Part shown: in pieces, positions 23,701-60,900 of the stretch | Position numbering within the stretch: the first letter of the stretch is position 1 | Layout of the letters: each line of letters begins with the position of its first letter | DNA from: Metridium senile | Lineage: Eukaryota > Cnidaria > Anthozoa > Actiniaria > Metridiidae | Assembly: GCA_949775045.1 (NCBI GenBank) | Contig: OX459109.1 | Location: 1,768,108-1,832,107 of the forward strand | Reading direction: 5' to 3' | DNA: 64,000 bases | Made by a program: the position numbers and the translations under genes | Notes under the pieces: model-generated | The model's database searches: none | What the model saw: only the letters and a program-made list of their open reading frames with translations | What the model was told of the DNA's origin: nothing

Positions 23701-24836
23701 CCTCAACCAATCAAAATATGTGATTTCAAATAGTTATTTAATAAGTATTTTTATTGTTATACACCATGCAGTCAAATTTGAGAAGAGCATTGAATGAATT
23801 TTGTCAAAAGTGAATGCAGAGAGCATAAATATTCCATCAGGAATAATATCTGATTTAAGGTCTGAATTTCATCAAGGAATGATCTAACATGAAGTCTCTT
23901 GCATGACGTCACAGCCAATATCCTCACAATCTCTTACATTTCAAAAAGTCATTTACAAAAAATAATCTAGAGATTTTGATTTGATACATCATATATACAA
24001 ATATATGACTGGCCGATCTGAATGCGTAATACAACAGAGAGTCGAAGACAAGCATTTCTAGTGTACGGGTGACTGTTTTATCAGTCATTTGAGAAGGGTG
24101 AAATGCTACAAATACTGGAATGTTCTATACAAAGGAGATTATTGATTGAATTTATATCTCCTATGAATTTTCCAAACATTTAAGTAACATATATAAATTA
24201 TATGAATGGCCGATCTTTATGGGATATCTCTCATACAGATCGGCCGCTCATATTGTATACACCTATTTCAATTAGCGTTGTCCATCTGGAATGGTTGATC
24301 TGAGACCGATAGGAATTGTGGGTGTTCATTAAATTCCAAATGCATTATTTTAATCACACTTGAATGTTGCTGAATTACAGATAACAGTATTTCAGAAGTA
24401 AACATTAGTATTCAAGCAATATTATAATATTGCATTTGCAGTTTAACGAGCTCCCACAATTCCATCGGTCTCAGATCAACCATTCCAGATGGACAACGTT
24501 AATTGAAATAGGTGTAGTACTTGTGAAAGTCCAACGTTAGTTCTTTCATATTTTACTAAAATTGTCAAGATAGAAGTAAATCTGGTTAAGAAAATTCAAG
24601 TTAAAACTTATGCAAATCAGGACAATAATGTTTGTATCTAAAATACAACCTTCATCACAGACATGATTTCTTATATAAAATTCTCTGACATTAATTATTC
24701 ATGAATTTTATAAATCGTATTACATAAATGAATGACATCAATTCTCGTTTGTGTTCAGGCAGCAGATCTTTGCCAGGAGCTGAACCTCAGTGCCCTTCAG
24801 AAACAAGACAAAGTAATCGCGAACTCTGCGCAGTAA
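20771..24836 (+). CDS. PMF1: Polyamine-modulated factor 1 homologue (Nnf1, Mis12 kinetochore complex)
   Basis: Six coding exons: 20771-20916, 21033-21138, 22004-22104, 22633-22726, 23487-23591 and 24759-24836, for 209 residues; vertebrate PMF1 is about 205. After an acidic N-terminus, residues about 33-75 (SFDKLFKMCLDVILSTGSPE) match the Nnf1 head. QAWRPSGDPSSDCRDHLMAV is the family's conserved central motif. The rest (KIEKENKALEEI, ENQKQLSEKVQHLRE, AADLCQELNL) is a predicted coiled coil. PMF1/Nnf1 pairs with MIS12 in the MIS12 complex that links centromeric CENP-C to NDC80. The start ATGGCGGCC is in good context. Introns contain CATCAT microsatellites and two SINE-like repeats. Confidence 0.93.
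21150..21540. repeat. ATC/CATCAT microsatellite in PMF1 intron 2
   Basis: Imperfect trinucleotide array (CATCATCACCATCAT type) in two blocks, about 21150-21360 and 21440-21555. A short unique stretch separates the blocks. The second ends in GATGATGATGATGATGATCA, so the array can partly fold on itself. Confidence 0.8.
21575..21850 (-). mobile_element. tRNA-derived SINE-like element
   Basis: Read on the minus strand, the right-hand end has a tRNA-like head. GTGGCCTAGCGGTGAGAGCG resembles an A box region, and AAGTTCGAGTCCCGGCTCGG fits a B box (GTTCGANTCC). The body follows to about 21575. It interrupts PMF1 intron 2 inside the CATCAT microsatellite. Family membership cannot be given from the sequence alone. 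Confidence 0.65.
22745..23345 (-). mobile_element. SINE-like repeat, related to sequence at the right edge of the window
   Basis: The segment AGTAAAGAACAGTATTTTAC through CTCTCCATCAGTGCTCCGTT, with TTTAAGCTACTTAAA-like sequence after it, recurs at about 63870-64000. On the minus strand a tRNA-like stretch (TGGCTATCGGTGCGAGAGG, then GAATTTGATTCCC) resembles A and B boxes. It lies in PMF1 intron 4. Confidence 0.6.
24258..24516. mobile_element. MITE with long terminal inverted repeats in PMF1 intron 5
   Basis: The left end ACACCTATTTCAATTAGCGT and following 45 bp recur in reverse complement at the right end (ACGTTAATTGAAATAGGTGT). The arms are about 63 bp with two or three differences. A TA dinucleotide sits outside each end, as expected of a TA target-site duplication (Tc1/mariner type, inference). 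The arms hold CATCTGGAATGGTTGATCTG. There is no ORF. Confidence 0.85.
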
Positions 24837-26012
24837 CCGTTTGACATTTTGTTTTGAAAAAAAGGTTACATCTCATAATAATTATTACCACAACAAACTT
24901 GATAATCATTTTGAAACAAAAAAGGACAAGCAAAAATAACAAAGTATATATTTATTTTGATAATCTCTTGTAAATAACAGGCTATTTTGTATTTTATTAA
25001 ATTTTGTATTAAGTATGTAAGTACATTAATTTGGATATTGACATTAAAATAATTGGATTATAAGCTAATTCATGACTTGCTAGTTTTGTATCTGTATTAC
25101 ATTAATTACAATGTAGAACTTTAAACCATGGAACTGAAAAACAAATATCTGAAGGAAAAAAAGTTGAATATTGACTGAAAAGTGACCATGCAAGGAGAAT
25201 GAGAGAGACCTGCCTCCCATTACTTTATCCACAATGATTCTTTCTTGGCCAACTCTTCAGTCAATCATACTTCAACTTTTTCATCTGAGTTTTTTCTGTA
25301 AAAAAAAGGGAACGTTTTACACCCCAAAATGGTTAATTGCCAATATGGTGTCATATAATAACAAGACCATAATGCTTTGCCTACTTTCTTTCGTGGTATA
25401 ATAAGTGCTAATTGTTCAACCATTTACAAAGGAGTTTAGAAATTTGTATAATAAAGGAAGCCGCAAAGCATGCTGGTACTGGTAGTGAAATGATGCCATC
25501 GTGAAAATGGCCTATTTTTTTGCACATATGAAAGTCTTGTCCGCTTTGCACCCAATTTAAAACTGTTATTTTTTTATTTTTAGTTACTTTACCAACCACC
25601 TACAGTATTTATTAGAATAAGCGCCACTGGACTTATTAAATTTTTTTCAATCTCGCTGTCCCCTTTTAGATGAGAATTATGAATGGGCGAGCAGGGAATT
25701 ATAATAACTTTGAACTGAAGAATAAAGCTTTTATTATTTATTTACAAAATTCGCCACACATTAGGCAGGGAAAAATGTATTTAAAATGCTATTCTAGAGT
25801 AACAGCGTTAAAGTGTGGCACTTATTCGAGGGCGGCACTTATCGGGGCCAGTGCTTATTCGAGTAAATACAGTATTGTTTTGCATATATGAAAGTCTTGT
25901 CTGTTTTGCACCCAATTTAAAACTGTTATTTCCCCCTTTAAGTTATTTACTAACTATAGCTATTTGTCCTAATGTTCCCATTGATGTCTTTAAGTCACTA
26001 TTTTCATTGTTT
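24837..26012. other. Convergent 3' ends of PMF1 (+) and PIK3C3 (-), with a MITE
   Basis: No gene is recognised here. At about 25603-25877, inverted ends TACAGTATTTATTAGAATAAG and CTTATTCGAGTAAATACAGT bracket a 275-bp element. The sequence just left of it (CTTGTCCGCTTTGCACCCAA, 25539) recurs just right of it (25888), so a roughly 60-bp direct duplication flanks the insertion. The two genes' 3' UTRs and poly(A) sites should fall in this interval. Confidence 0.5.
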
Positions 26013-52436
<26,424 letters not shown>

Positions 52437-52857
52437 GCTATTCTGTAGCCATATTTCCTTCTCACCCTATGTCACGACTCACCAATATTGACATGGCCAG
52501 CGATAGAAATAGCCAGCGGTATAATAACACAGGAAACCCAAACAGTGTTTACTAAAATGTTAATAATAATCTGTAAAAATATTTAGTTTTATTATAGTGC
52601 AGTAATTCAAATGAGCAAAATATATCAATAAATGTCTTTAGAACCAATAATACTAAATTGTTTCTGAGCTTCCCAAAAGTAGGAATATAAAATGCTGCGC
52701 CCGCAGTATTTTCTGGCTAGCTGAAGTAACTTCAACAGAAGCGCGAAAGAAAACTGCGCATCAAAATGGCGGACCAAACATTGAAAGAAGACAAATAAAC
52801 TTTTAAAGTTTTATTGAGGCCTAGAAAATTGGTATTTTAAGGATTAACATAAGCAAG
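52437..52857. promoter_or_regulatory. Head-to-head promoter region of PIK3C3 (-) and ZCCHC9 (+)
   Basis: The two start codons are 421 bp apart and face away from each other. The interval includes AT-rich stretches and short direct repeats (ATAGAAATAGCC). It carries no inserted repeat, unlike most of the window. Sharing of a promoter is inferred from distance and orientation. Confidence 0.5.
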
Positions 52858-55800
52858 ATGACACGAACTGCACGTATGCCGAAGAAGAAACACCTTGAAG
52901 CGAGTTCATGGGAAGAAATGAGACCGATTAACGAAGGTTTGTTTTTTAAGACATCGCTCACGTGGTCACAGATTTTTCGATAAATCAATCTATGAAAATC
53001 GATGATAGTCGATTATTGATTACTTAGATCATAGAATATCGACTATTGTCGATGGTAGTTGATTGTATTATCGAGCAAAGTCAGTGCATGATAGCTACTC
53101 GTCGGAAATCGTGATCAAGCGAGTTGTTGTTTTGAACTCAAGAGAGCCATGCGCATGCAGGTGCATGATATTGTTTTGCTTTTAAGGTTTGAGTAAGTTG
53201 AAATCAGGAGGTGTAAGTAATGATGGTTAATTATGATCATTTAGGAAACTGTAGTCTTTATATAATTTGTTGTTATTTATAACTGAGATGTTTTAGAACA
53301 GATTTGCATTTCGTATGTCATTGACTGGAAAAGTTCTGTTCTGTTTCCCGGAGTATCCAATCGATGAAATCGATAATCGATAAAATCGATATCAATCGAT
53401 ATCAATCGATCTCAATTTATCGATTGATATTGAAAATCGATGATCAATCGATGGCAAAAATCTTTGTGACCTTCATCGATTGAGCGATGACAATTTAGCC
53501 GGTATCGATTGACATTCGATGACAATTTAGATATCGATTGATAATCAATAACAATTTAGTATATCGATTATCAATCGATGACAAAATTCTTTGTGACCTA
53601 TCAATTGATCATCGATTGACCAATATCAATCGATATCAATTACCTAATTATATTGATTGATATCGATTGATCGATTGATTTTCCGATGATCGATTATCAT
53701 CGATTGGATACTCCGGGTCTGTTTGTGTGTGTCTTGCCGTGGCCATAATATTTCTATTTTTAGACTTGATATTGCCTTGCCTTGCCTGTGTTAGTGCAGT
53801 GAGCTTTTCATGTTCATACAAAATCTTCTCTATTAAGCTTCACTTCACTTAATGTACAACTTATTAATTCATTTTGTTCCTCTCTCTTAGACACACAAAA
53901 AGACGAACAAGAATCAAGAAAAGATGAGAATTCCATTACAGTGGAAAAGAAAGAAAAGAAACACAAGAAAAAGTCACTGAAACGTGAGCGAGAAAATGAT
54001 ATTGAAGTGTCAGATCAGAAAACGGCAACTTCAAATGAAGAAATTCAAGTCAAGAAGAAGAAGAAGAAAAAAGATGCAACTACAGAAAAGACTGAAATAG
54101 TTAAAGAAACTTCTACTGATAATCAAAAAAAGAAAAAGTCGAAAGAATCTCATCTTGCTGATAATGAATCAGAAGCTAAAATTGAGAATCATGTTTCTGC
54201 TGAATTAAAAAATGCAAACCAAAAAGATGATACACAAATTAAAGCCAACAGAAAAAGACCCATTCGTCAATCATTCAAAGTAAAACGAGAACAAAAACTT
54301 GAAAAACAAAGAGAAGCAAGAAGGTTGAGAAGAGCTAAGAGAAAAGTAAGTTGAAAAAATCATAAAATACAGCCAGTCAGACTGCTTCAAAGCCATTGTA
54401 TATTCAGCAATATTAAACTGCCTCTTCCCATGAGACATTGTTGTCTCTTTATTTTATATGATGTGGGATAAAAAGTTGTACAATGTTTTCTTGTGACATA
54501 CTGTGAATATCCAACTTGTCACTTGTATTTTGTTTGTATACACACTCACCTAAAGGCTTGTGTGTACTAGGAAATACAAGTGACTTGTGGGATATTCCAT
54601 GGAGTGCCACTTGAAACCATTTTATAACTAGTATGTATACCCAAATTGCAAAAATGATACTAACAACTTCACTTTAATTAGTAAACATATAGACTTAGGT
54701 GCTGAAGACTTTTTGATATTGCTCTTTCACCAGGGTTTTCAACAGGGCCTAACTTGCTTCCAATGTCGTCAAATTGGTCATACTACCGCTACATGTCCTG
54801 AAACCAACAAGGGTAGTGGCAGTGGTGTTGGTGTGTGTTACAAGTGTGGCTCATCTAGCCATACAACAAAGAACTGTGAAAAAGACACTTCAGAAAGTAT
54901 GAAGATTGTGACCTATTGGTTATCATGATGATGATGACGACGATGATGATACCGTAGTTATGATGGTGATGATACTGACAATGAAGGTTTCAATTATGGT
55001 GACAATGATTAGGATGATGCTAATGATTATGATAATCATGATGGTTATGATTCAGAGATGATCATGATGACTATGGAGATGTGATTATGATGATAGTGAT
55101 AGTGATAATAAGGATTGTGATAGTGATGAATATGATGATTATTTCCAATATTTCCTTGTACATGGGAATCATAATTAATTTGAAGTTGTTTCTTCCACGT
55201 TTAATTAAATTAACATAGCGTGATGTAAATTGCGCGCGCTGTTTTGTTTAATTTCCTTGACATTTGTAAAAATTAGAAACGACTTCTAATTAATGATGAT
55301 TATTCTCAAGCTGTAATAATTATAATAAGAAAAAGCATGTGCAATGCCAAGAAATTATTATATACTGTCTTTTAATCATAATTACAAAAAAATAACAAAA
55401 TCAAACAATATCTTTTCAGGTGAAAATCCATTTCCATTTGCCAAGTGTTTTATTTGTGGAGAGACTGGTCACCTGTCTCGCAGCTGTCCAGACAATCCTA
55501 AAGGCCTATACCCTAAAGGTACTTTGTATGTTTTATTTTTGTCTATCTGTCTGTTTGTCTTTTGTTTGTTTGTTTTTTAATTTGTTTGCCTGTTTGTTTG
55601 TTTATTTGTTTGTGTACTTGTTTTCATGTTTGTTTGTTTGTTTGTATATTTGTTTGCCTGTTTGTTTATTTGTTTGCCTGTTTGTTTATTTGTTTGCCTG
55701 TTTGTTTATTTGTTTGCCTGTTTGTTTATTTGTTTGCCTGTTTGTTTATTTGTTTGCCTGTTTGTTTATTTGTTTGCCTGTTTGTTTATTTGTTTGCCTG

Positions 55801-56306
55801 TGTGTTTGTTTGTTTTCATGTTTGTTTATTTGTTTGCCTGTGTGTTTATTTGTTTGCCTGTGTGTTTGTCTGTATGCCTGTTTGTTTGTGTTTTCTGTCT
55901 TTCTGTCTGTCTGTCTGTTTGGCAGCTTGTTTGTCTGTTTATTGTTTGTTTCTTTGTTTCTTTACTTATGTACAAAAACATCTTAACCACTTATAGTACA
56001 ATTATTTAATACATTGTTAGTTGTGTTTCATGGATATACGACATGCACTCTATTGTGAGAATTATCTAGACAAAAACTTCAAATTTCATTCCAGGTGGAA
56101 ATTGCAATATGTGTGGTTCAGTGGAGCATCTTAGGAGAGATTGTCCAGAAGCTATCAAGACAAATAGTAACAACAACAAAAGTGGTCCAAGTTACAAGAA
56201 AATGTCAACGTTTGCCAGTGCAGATGCTGAAGTTCACTCAGATGATGAGACCAGACCATCACAGAAGAAGTTCAAGAAGAAAAAAGGAAAATTTGTGAAA
56301 TTTTAA
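52858..56306 (+). CDS. ZCCHC9: Zinc finger CCHC domain-containing protein 9 homologue
   Basis: Five coding exons: 52858-52936, 53891-54345, 54734-54896, 55420-55518 and 56095-56306, for 335 residues with phases 1,0,1,1. The start MTRTARMPKKK and SWEEM match the vertebrate N-terminus (MTRWAR, SWEDM). Exon 2 is a Lys/Glu-rich, nucleolar-type basic region (KKEKKHKKKS; KKKKKKKDAT) ending REARRLRRAKRK. Four CCHC knuckles follow: CFQCRQIGHTTATC, CYKCGSSSHTTKNC, CFICGETGHLSRSC (then PDNPKGLYP, the family's most conserved block) and CNMCGSVEHLRRDC. The C-terminus is KFKKKKGKFVKF. CCHC knuckles bind single-stranded RNA/DNA; ZCCHC9 is nuclear/nucleolar. AATAAA at about 56330 is the probable poly(A) signal. 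Confidence 0.94.
53347..53717. mobile_element. ATCGAT-rich foldback element in ZCCHC9 intron 1
   Basis: The ends CCCGGAGTATCCAATCGATG and CATCGATTGGATACTCCGGG are perfect inverted copies. The whole 370-bp interior is made of variants of ATCGATTGATATCAATCGAT, so both strands are highly self-complementary. Related but shorter ATCGAT runs lie at 52975-53080. There is no ORF. Confidence 0.85.
54905..55150. repeat. GAT/ATG-rich microsatellite in ZCCHC9 intron 3
   Basis: Imperfect GATGATGACGACGATGATGA array and its decayed continuation, directly after the exon 54734-54896 donor. Confidence 0.75.
55540..55965. repeat. TTTG-based minisatellite in ZCCHC9 intron 4
   Basis: Tetranucleotide-period array. 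Its core, about 55655-55800, is a perfect 20-nt unit (TTTGTTTATTTGTTTGCCTG) repeated about seven times, then degenerate copies. Cys/Leu/Phe-rich open frames across it are repeat by-products. Confidence 0.9.
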
Positions 56307-57900
56307 ATTTTAAGTTTTATATCCAATGAAATAAATTGTGAACTTTTATTGTAATGGTGTTGAAGTTTTTAAAATGATAACCAACTTTATTCATTCATTC
56401 TTCATTCAACACGTGTCTCTTATTCATCCACAATCAATCGAACAATGACATACCCTCCCCTCCCCTAGTCAAGTGATAGCCTCGTTCAGATGTTCCACGC
56501 TTGACGTCTCGGGAATTTTGTTGTGATGTTCAAAATGGCGATGGTCGTGGACAAAGCTGTCCTAAAATCGTAATTCATGTCGAGCTCAACTTCATAAATT
56601 AACGCCGGTGAGTACAGTCCAAACTCTAAATTAAATAGAACTTATTTTTCTCGCTTCTTAATGAAAAAAATCAATACTTTTCAACAGTTTTAAAGATTGT
56701 GACCTGATTGGATTTCTTTTGCTCTTGCTTCGCGTGGTCATTTTCCATTTCGTGGAAATTGAAATACAGATCAAATTACTTTTGCATAATTACGACCCTA
56801 AAACATCCATCTTCTCTTGTTTTAAAGTTGATATTTTTAAAATTGATATGGTAAAAAGCTTTTGGAAGAGATTATGAAGCAATAAACTCGACCTAATATA
56901 TCCCAGTAATATATATGTCTGCAAAAAAGTATGAAGTTTTTTGGCACCATTCTTGCCGTTTAATAATCGATTTTGGTTTCTATATAAAACGAATATAAGT
57001 TTATCTCAGTTCACTTTATATGCAAGGACTGACTGTTTGAGTTAGACACTATGCTTCATTTATTTATGGACAATTCAATTACTTCCGTTCCGACAAGTTT
57101 TTCTCGTCATTTTTCAAATCTTTTTGAATAAATTAATTGATAAAACATTTGATACAGTCAACCTTGTAGAGCACTATTCTAAATACATAAGAAAATAGTA
57201 GTCATGCTGTCAGGGGCTGTTATTTAATATAATTAATATAATTCCATGCAAATGATTTTGAACAATGGGTTCAGATTTTTGTTGAATGTTTTGAAAATGA
57301 CAAGTTTTTGTTTTTGCCTGTACTGAGAGCTGTGTCGGTCACACGAATCCATTGTTTGAAAACATGTGCATTTAAGAAATAAAATATGTCTTCTGTGTTT
57401 TCAAGCACTTATGAAAACCGAGATGCTTTTGAAAGAATTAGAGAGCATATCAGTCCAAATACCAGGCAAAGTTGAGTGTTTGGACCTGCTGGAGAATTCG
57501 CTGAAACGTATCGAGGATTTCATAGGCCAGTGAATGAATAAAAAACAACAACAAAAAATGACGGTTGAATGTGCCGTGTAAAAATGGTGTGTGTTTCATG
57601 CTCTCATGGAAAACAGTTTTTCGACCAATCAACATGTACTATCCCAATTATTTATAAATAACTAATATATACAGCTATTAAGATTAAATTGGCACTCACA
57701 GGATTACAAAAAAATCATACAAAAAATCTAATAAAATCTATTATGCTAAAAATTATTTACAATTAAATTTATGATTTCCAGTAAATCTATATAAATTTAA
57801 TTAAAATGTGCTAACCTAAATCTGTACTATGCTTATGAAGAACTCACAAGTATTCTAAACATCTTTCCTTTATTTTGTAGTTCACCTCTCAACAATAAAA
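56307..57900. other. ZCCHC9 3' end, then promoter and first intron of the next gene
   Basis: No coding gene is recognised. A likely non-coding exon lies at about 56490-56611, with a short upstream ORF (MAMVVDKAVLKS-stop from about 56535) and donor GCCG|GTGAGT. The acceptor TATTTTGTAG sits just before 57881, twenty bases ahead of the next gene's ATG. A foldback relative (ATGCAAATGATTTTGAACAA ... TTGTTTGAAAACATGTGCAT) is at about 57246-57370. Confidence 0.5.
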
Positions 57901-60900
57901 ATGGAAGAATCTACACAGTCTGCGACACAACACGATCCAGCTATGACCAGGTTGTTTCAAGGAATGTCTGAAGATGAAGTCGGTCTTGTAATGATGATGG
58001 CAAAGTTTATGGAGGGCAAGGACAAGGGCGATTGGGAAACGATCATAAAAACTTTGAAGGGATCTGAAGCATCTAACATTAGTGATCAATCAAAGCCACC
58101 AACTAATTCCCACAAATTACCAAATGAAGAAATTGAATCTACTGGTGATGATCTTAAACAGCAGTATTCTGACAATGGTAAAATGTTAAAATATAAAAGT
58201 GTGATTTTACAGCTGTAACCAGTTACATAACCATCTATACCTTCAAACACAAACCCAAAATAGAGTTTTCAATTGGTAGATGTCAATCAACTGTATTTCC
58301 AGGATAACACATACTAAAATGCCCACTGCAGACATAGTTAATAGAGGGGACTGGTTATGAAACCTTTTGTTGTACTTCTTTGTTTGCATTGCGAAGTTGA
58401 ACCGGTCTCGACCATGCACAAATTTTTCTTTATGGCCAATCAAAATTGCAAAATGAGTCAGCATAAACTTTTTCTATGAGATTATTGTAAGGAATATTGT
58501 AATATTTGTTCTAAATCTTTGAGTATTTTGAAGCAACAGCCAAAATAATGATTTATGGTCTGTTCACTCAGACGTATCCAATATGGCTCAAACAATTGCG
58601 AAACAAAAGATTATGCACGGTCACGCTTGAAAAAAAGTGTACAAAAACATACAACAAAAGGCTTCCTTAGATCATAACCAGTCCCCTCTATTAACTATGC
58701 TGCAGATCAGCCATTCACTCGCTATACACAGAGTTTCTTCTCATAAAGATGATTAAATTGATTACAAACTCTCTGAAATCAAGGTCAGGTAATACTAGGA
58801 AGAAAGGGTTAGGCAAAAAGACGAAAATAGAAACTTCAATTCTATTGAAATTAGAATCTAATTTACACAAATTCCTCATATACTGAATTATCACCAATTG
58901 GCCATGGTAACTGCCAATTTTATCTGTGTTACCTTGGATACACCTAATAGCTGTTATTACAGTTATATGCAAATGATTTTGAACAATGGGTTGAAGTTGA
59001 GGCTTTCGGGCGAAAACAATAGGTTTGCCCGAAAGCCTCGATTTGAATCCATTGTTTGAAATCATTTGCATATAACTGTAATAACAGCTATTCAAAAAGG
59101 GTTGAGGGGGCAAACAGGGATTGGTGATTGGACGACTGAAAGGGACTGCATGTGGGTAATACCAATGTCTTCTTATTCCATTCTAAATCCCCAATCGCCA
59201 ATTGCTGTTCGCCCGACAACCTTTTTTTAATAAATTGTATACAGTTCAGTGGTTGATGTCTACCAAAACTCTTTTTTTTTTATTTATTAAGTATATCACT
59301 TATTATTCATCGTCACTATCTCATTGTTTTCATTATCATTTTTGTGATGATACTTTTATACCATGTCACTCTCACTCAACCACTCACTAGTGTTTATTGA
59401 TGTTATCATTATCAATTTGATCATATTGCTGGCATCATATTAATTTATTTTTAATTCTTATGATAATAATATGATTTACAGTCATGTTCGTATTTTTACA
59501 GCCATGAAGACTGATTCAGAATCAAAAGACTTCACTAATGGAGACCTCCCAATTGGAAGAACACAAGAGGAAACTAATGAAGAAAAGCAGAATCTATCAG
59601 ATACCAATGAAACCATGAATCAAAATGAACAAATGACCAACACAACAACACTCAACAGAGACGATGTCCCAGCAAAACAGCAAGCAGCACTGCAAGCTTC
59701 TCAACCAGATGAGAACAATGCATATCTGGCATCATCTGACGATGACATGGCGCCATCTACCCCAGCATCAGAGAGGCAGTCTTCCGGCAGTGAACTATCA
59801 GAATCACCGTCAGAAGAAAAGCCACAAATTTCCCAAAATACTGCAGCTACTGTTTCTAGTGAATTTAGAGATCCTGAAGTTTTGAAAACTTCTCTTGACA
59901 GTGTCAATCCTTCAGAAGGAAAGAATCTTGCTCAAGGAAGTGTGACTGATAGTTGTAGTAATGGGATGGATCCAGTGGGTCTGAAAACCTCTCTTGAAAA
60001 CAGTGTCAAACCTACAGTAAATGCTGCTCTTGCCTCAGAAAGTTCCAATGGCTTTAGTAAAGTGAGAAATACAGGGGCTTTAAACACCACTCTTGAAGAC
60101 AGCATAAAACCCTCAGAAGAAAACTCGCTTTCCCAAGAAAATATTGTTATTTCTACTAATGTGAGGAATCCAGAGGGGGAGAAAACATCTCCTAACGACA
60201 GTGCTAATTCTTCAGAAGGTAAAACACTTACTTCAGGGAGTACTTCCAGTGGCTTTAGTAATATGAAACGTCCAGAGGTTTTGAAAGCCTTTCCGAAAGA
60301 TAATGCCCACTCTTCAGAAGAGAAAGTGCTTGCTTCAGATGTTATGCCCAATGGCTTTAATAATGTTAATAACTTTGAGGATTCCAAAAGCTCAGTAGTC
60401 TATGTCAATCCAGATACACATCAGGTTAACTATAACTCTCCTGCATCTTTACTCAAAGAACAGAATGCAGAAGACTTGAGAGGTACACCAACTGTATCTG
60501 CCTCTGGAAAAAGTAGTTTACCGATAACTGGATTGGCTGGTTTAAAAGTAGCAGTGGGATCACAACAGAGAGAGCAGTATGAAGGTTTCCAAAGAGGTTT
60601 TCAAACAGGTTTGCCATATAAGTCAGGATCAGGAAGAAGCAATCTACCCAGACAAACTGGTTTGACAGGTTTGCCTGGGCTTAAATCAGCTACCCAATCA
60701 AAACAAACAGAGCAATATGAAGAGTTCCCATCACTGCCAGCTGAATTAAAACAATCAACGCATCCACAATTATCCTCAAGTCCTTTGGTAAATGAGTCTA
60801 AGAAGCAGAGAAAAAAGCAACCATATTCTTCACCATCTGGAGGAAAAGCATCAACTCCAGTCCACTGGCAAGCACCAAATCCTTCTACTAGCAACACTGC

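Noticed and set aside
55420..56009. Cys/Leu/Phe-rich frames after ZCCHC9 exon 4
   Set aside because: They read through the exon donor into the TTTG minisatellite; exon 5 in phase explains the real protein.
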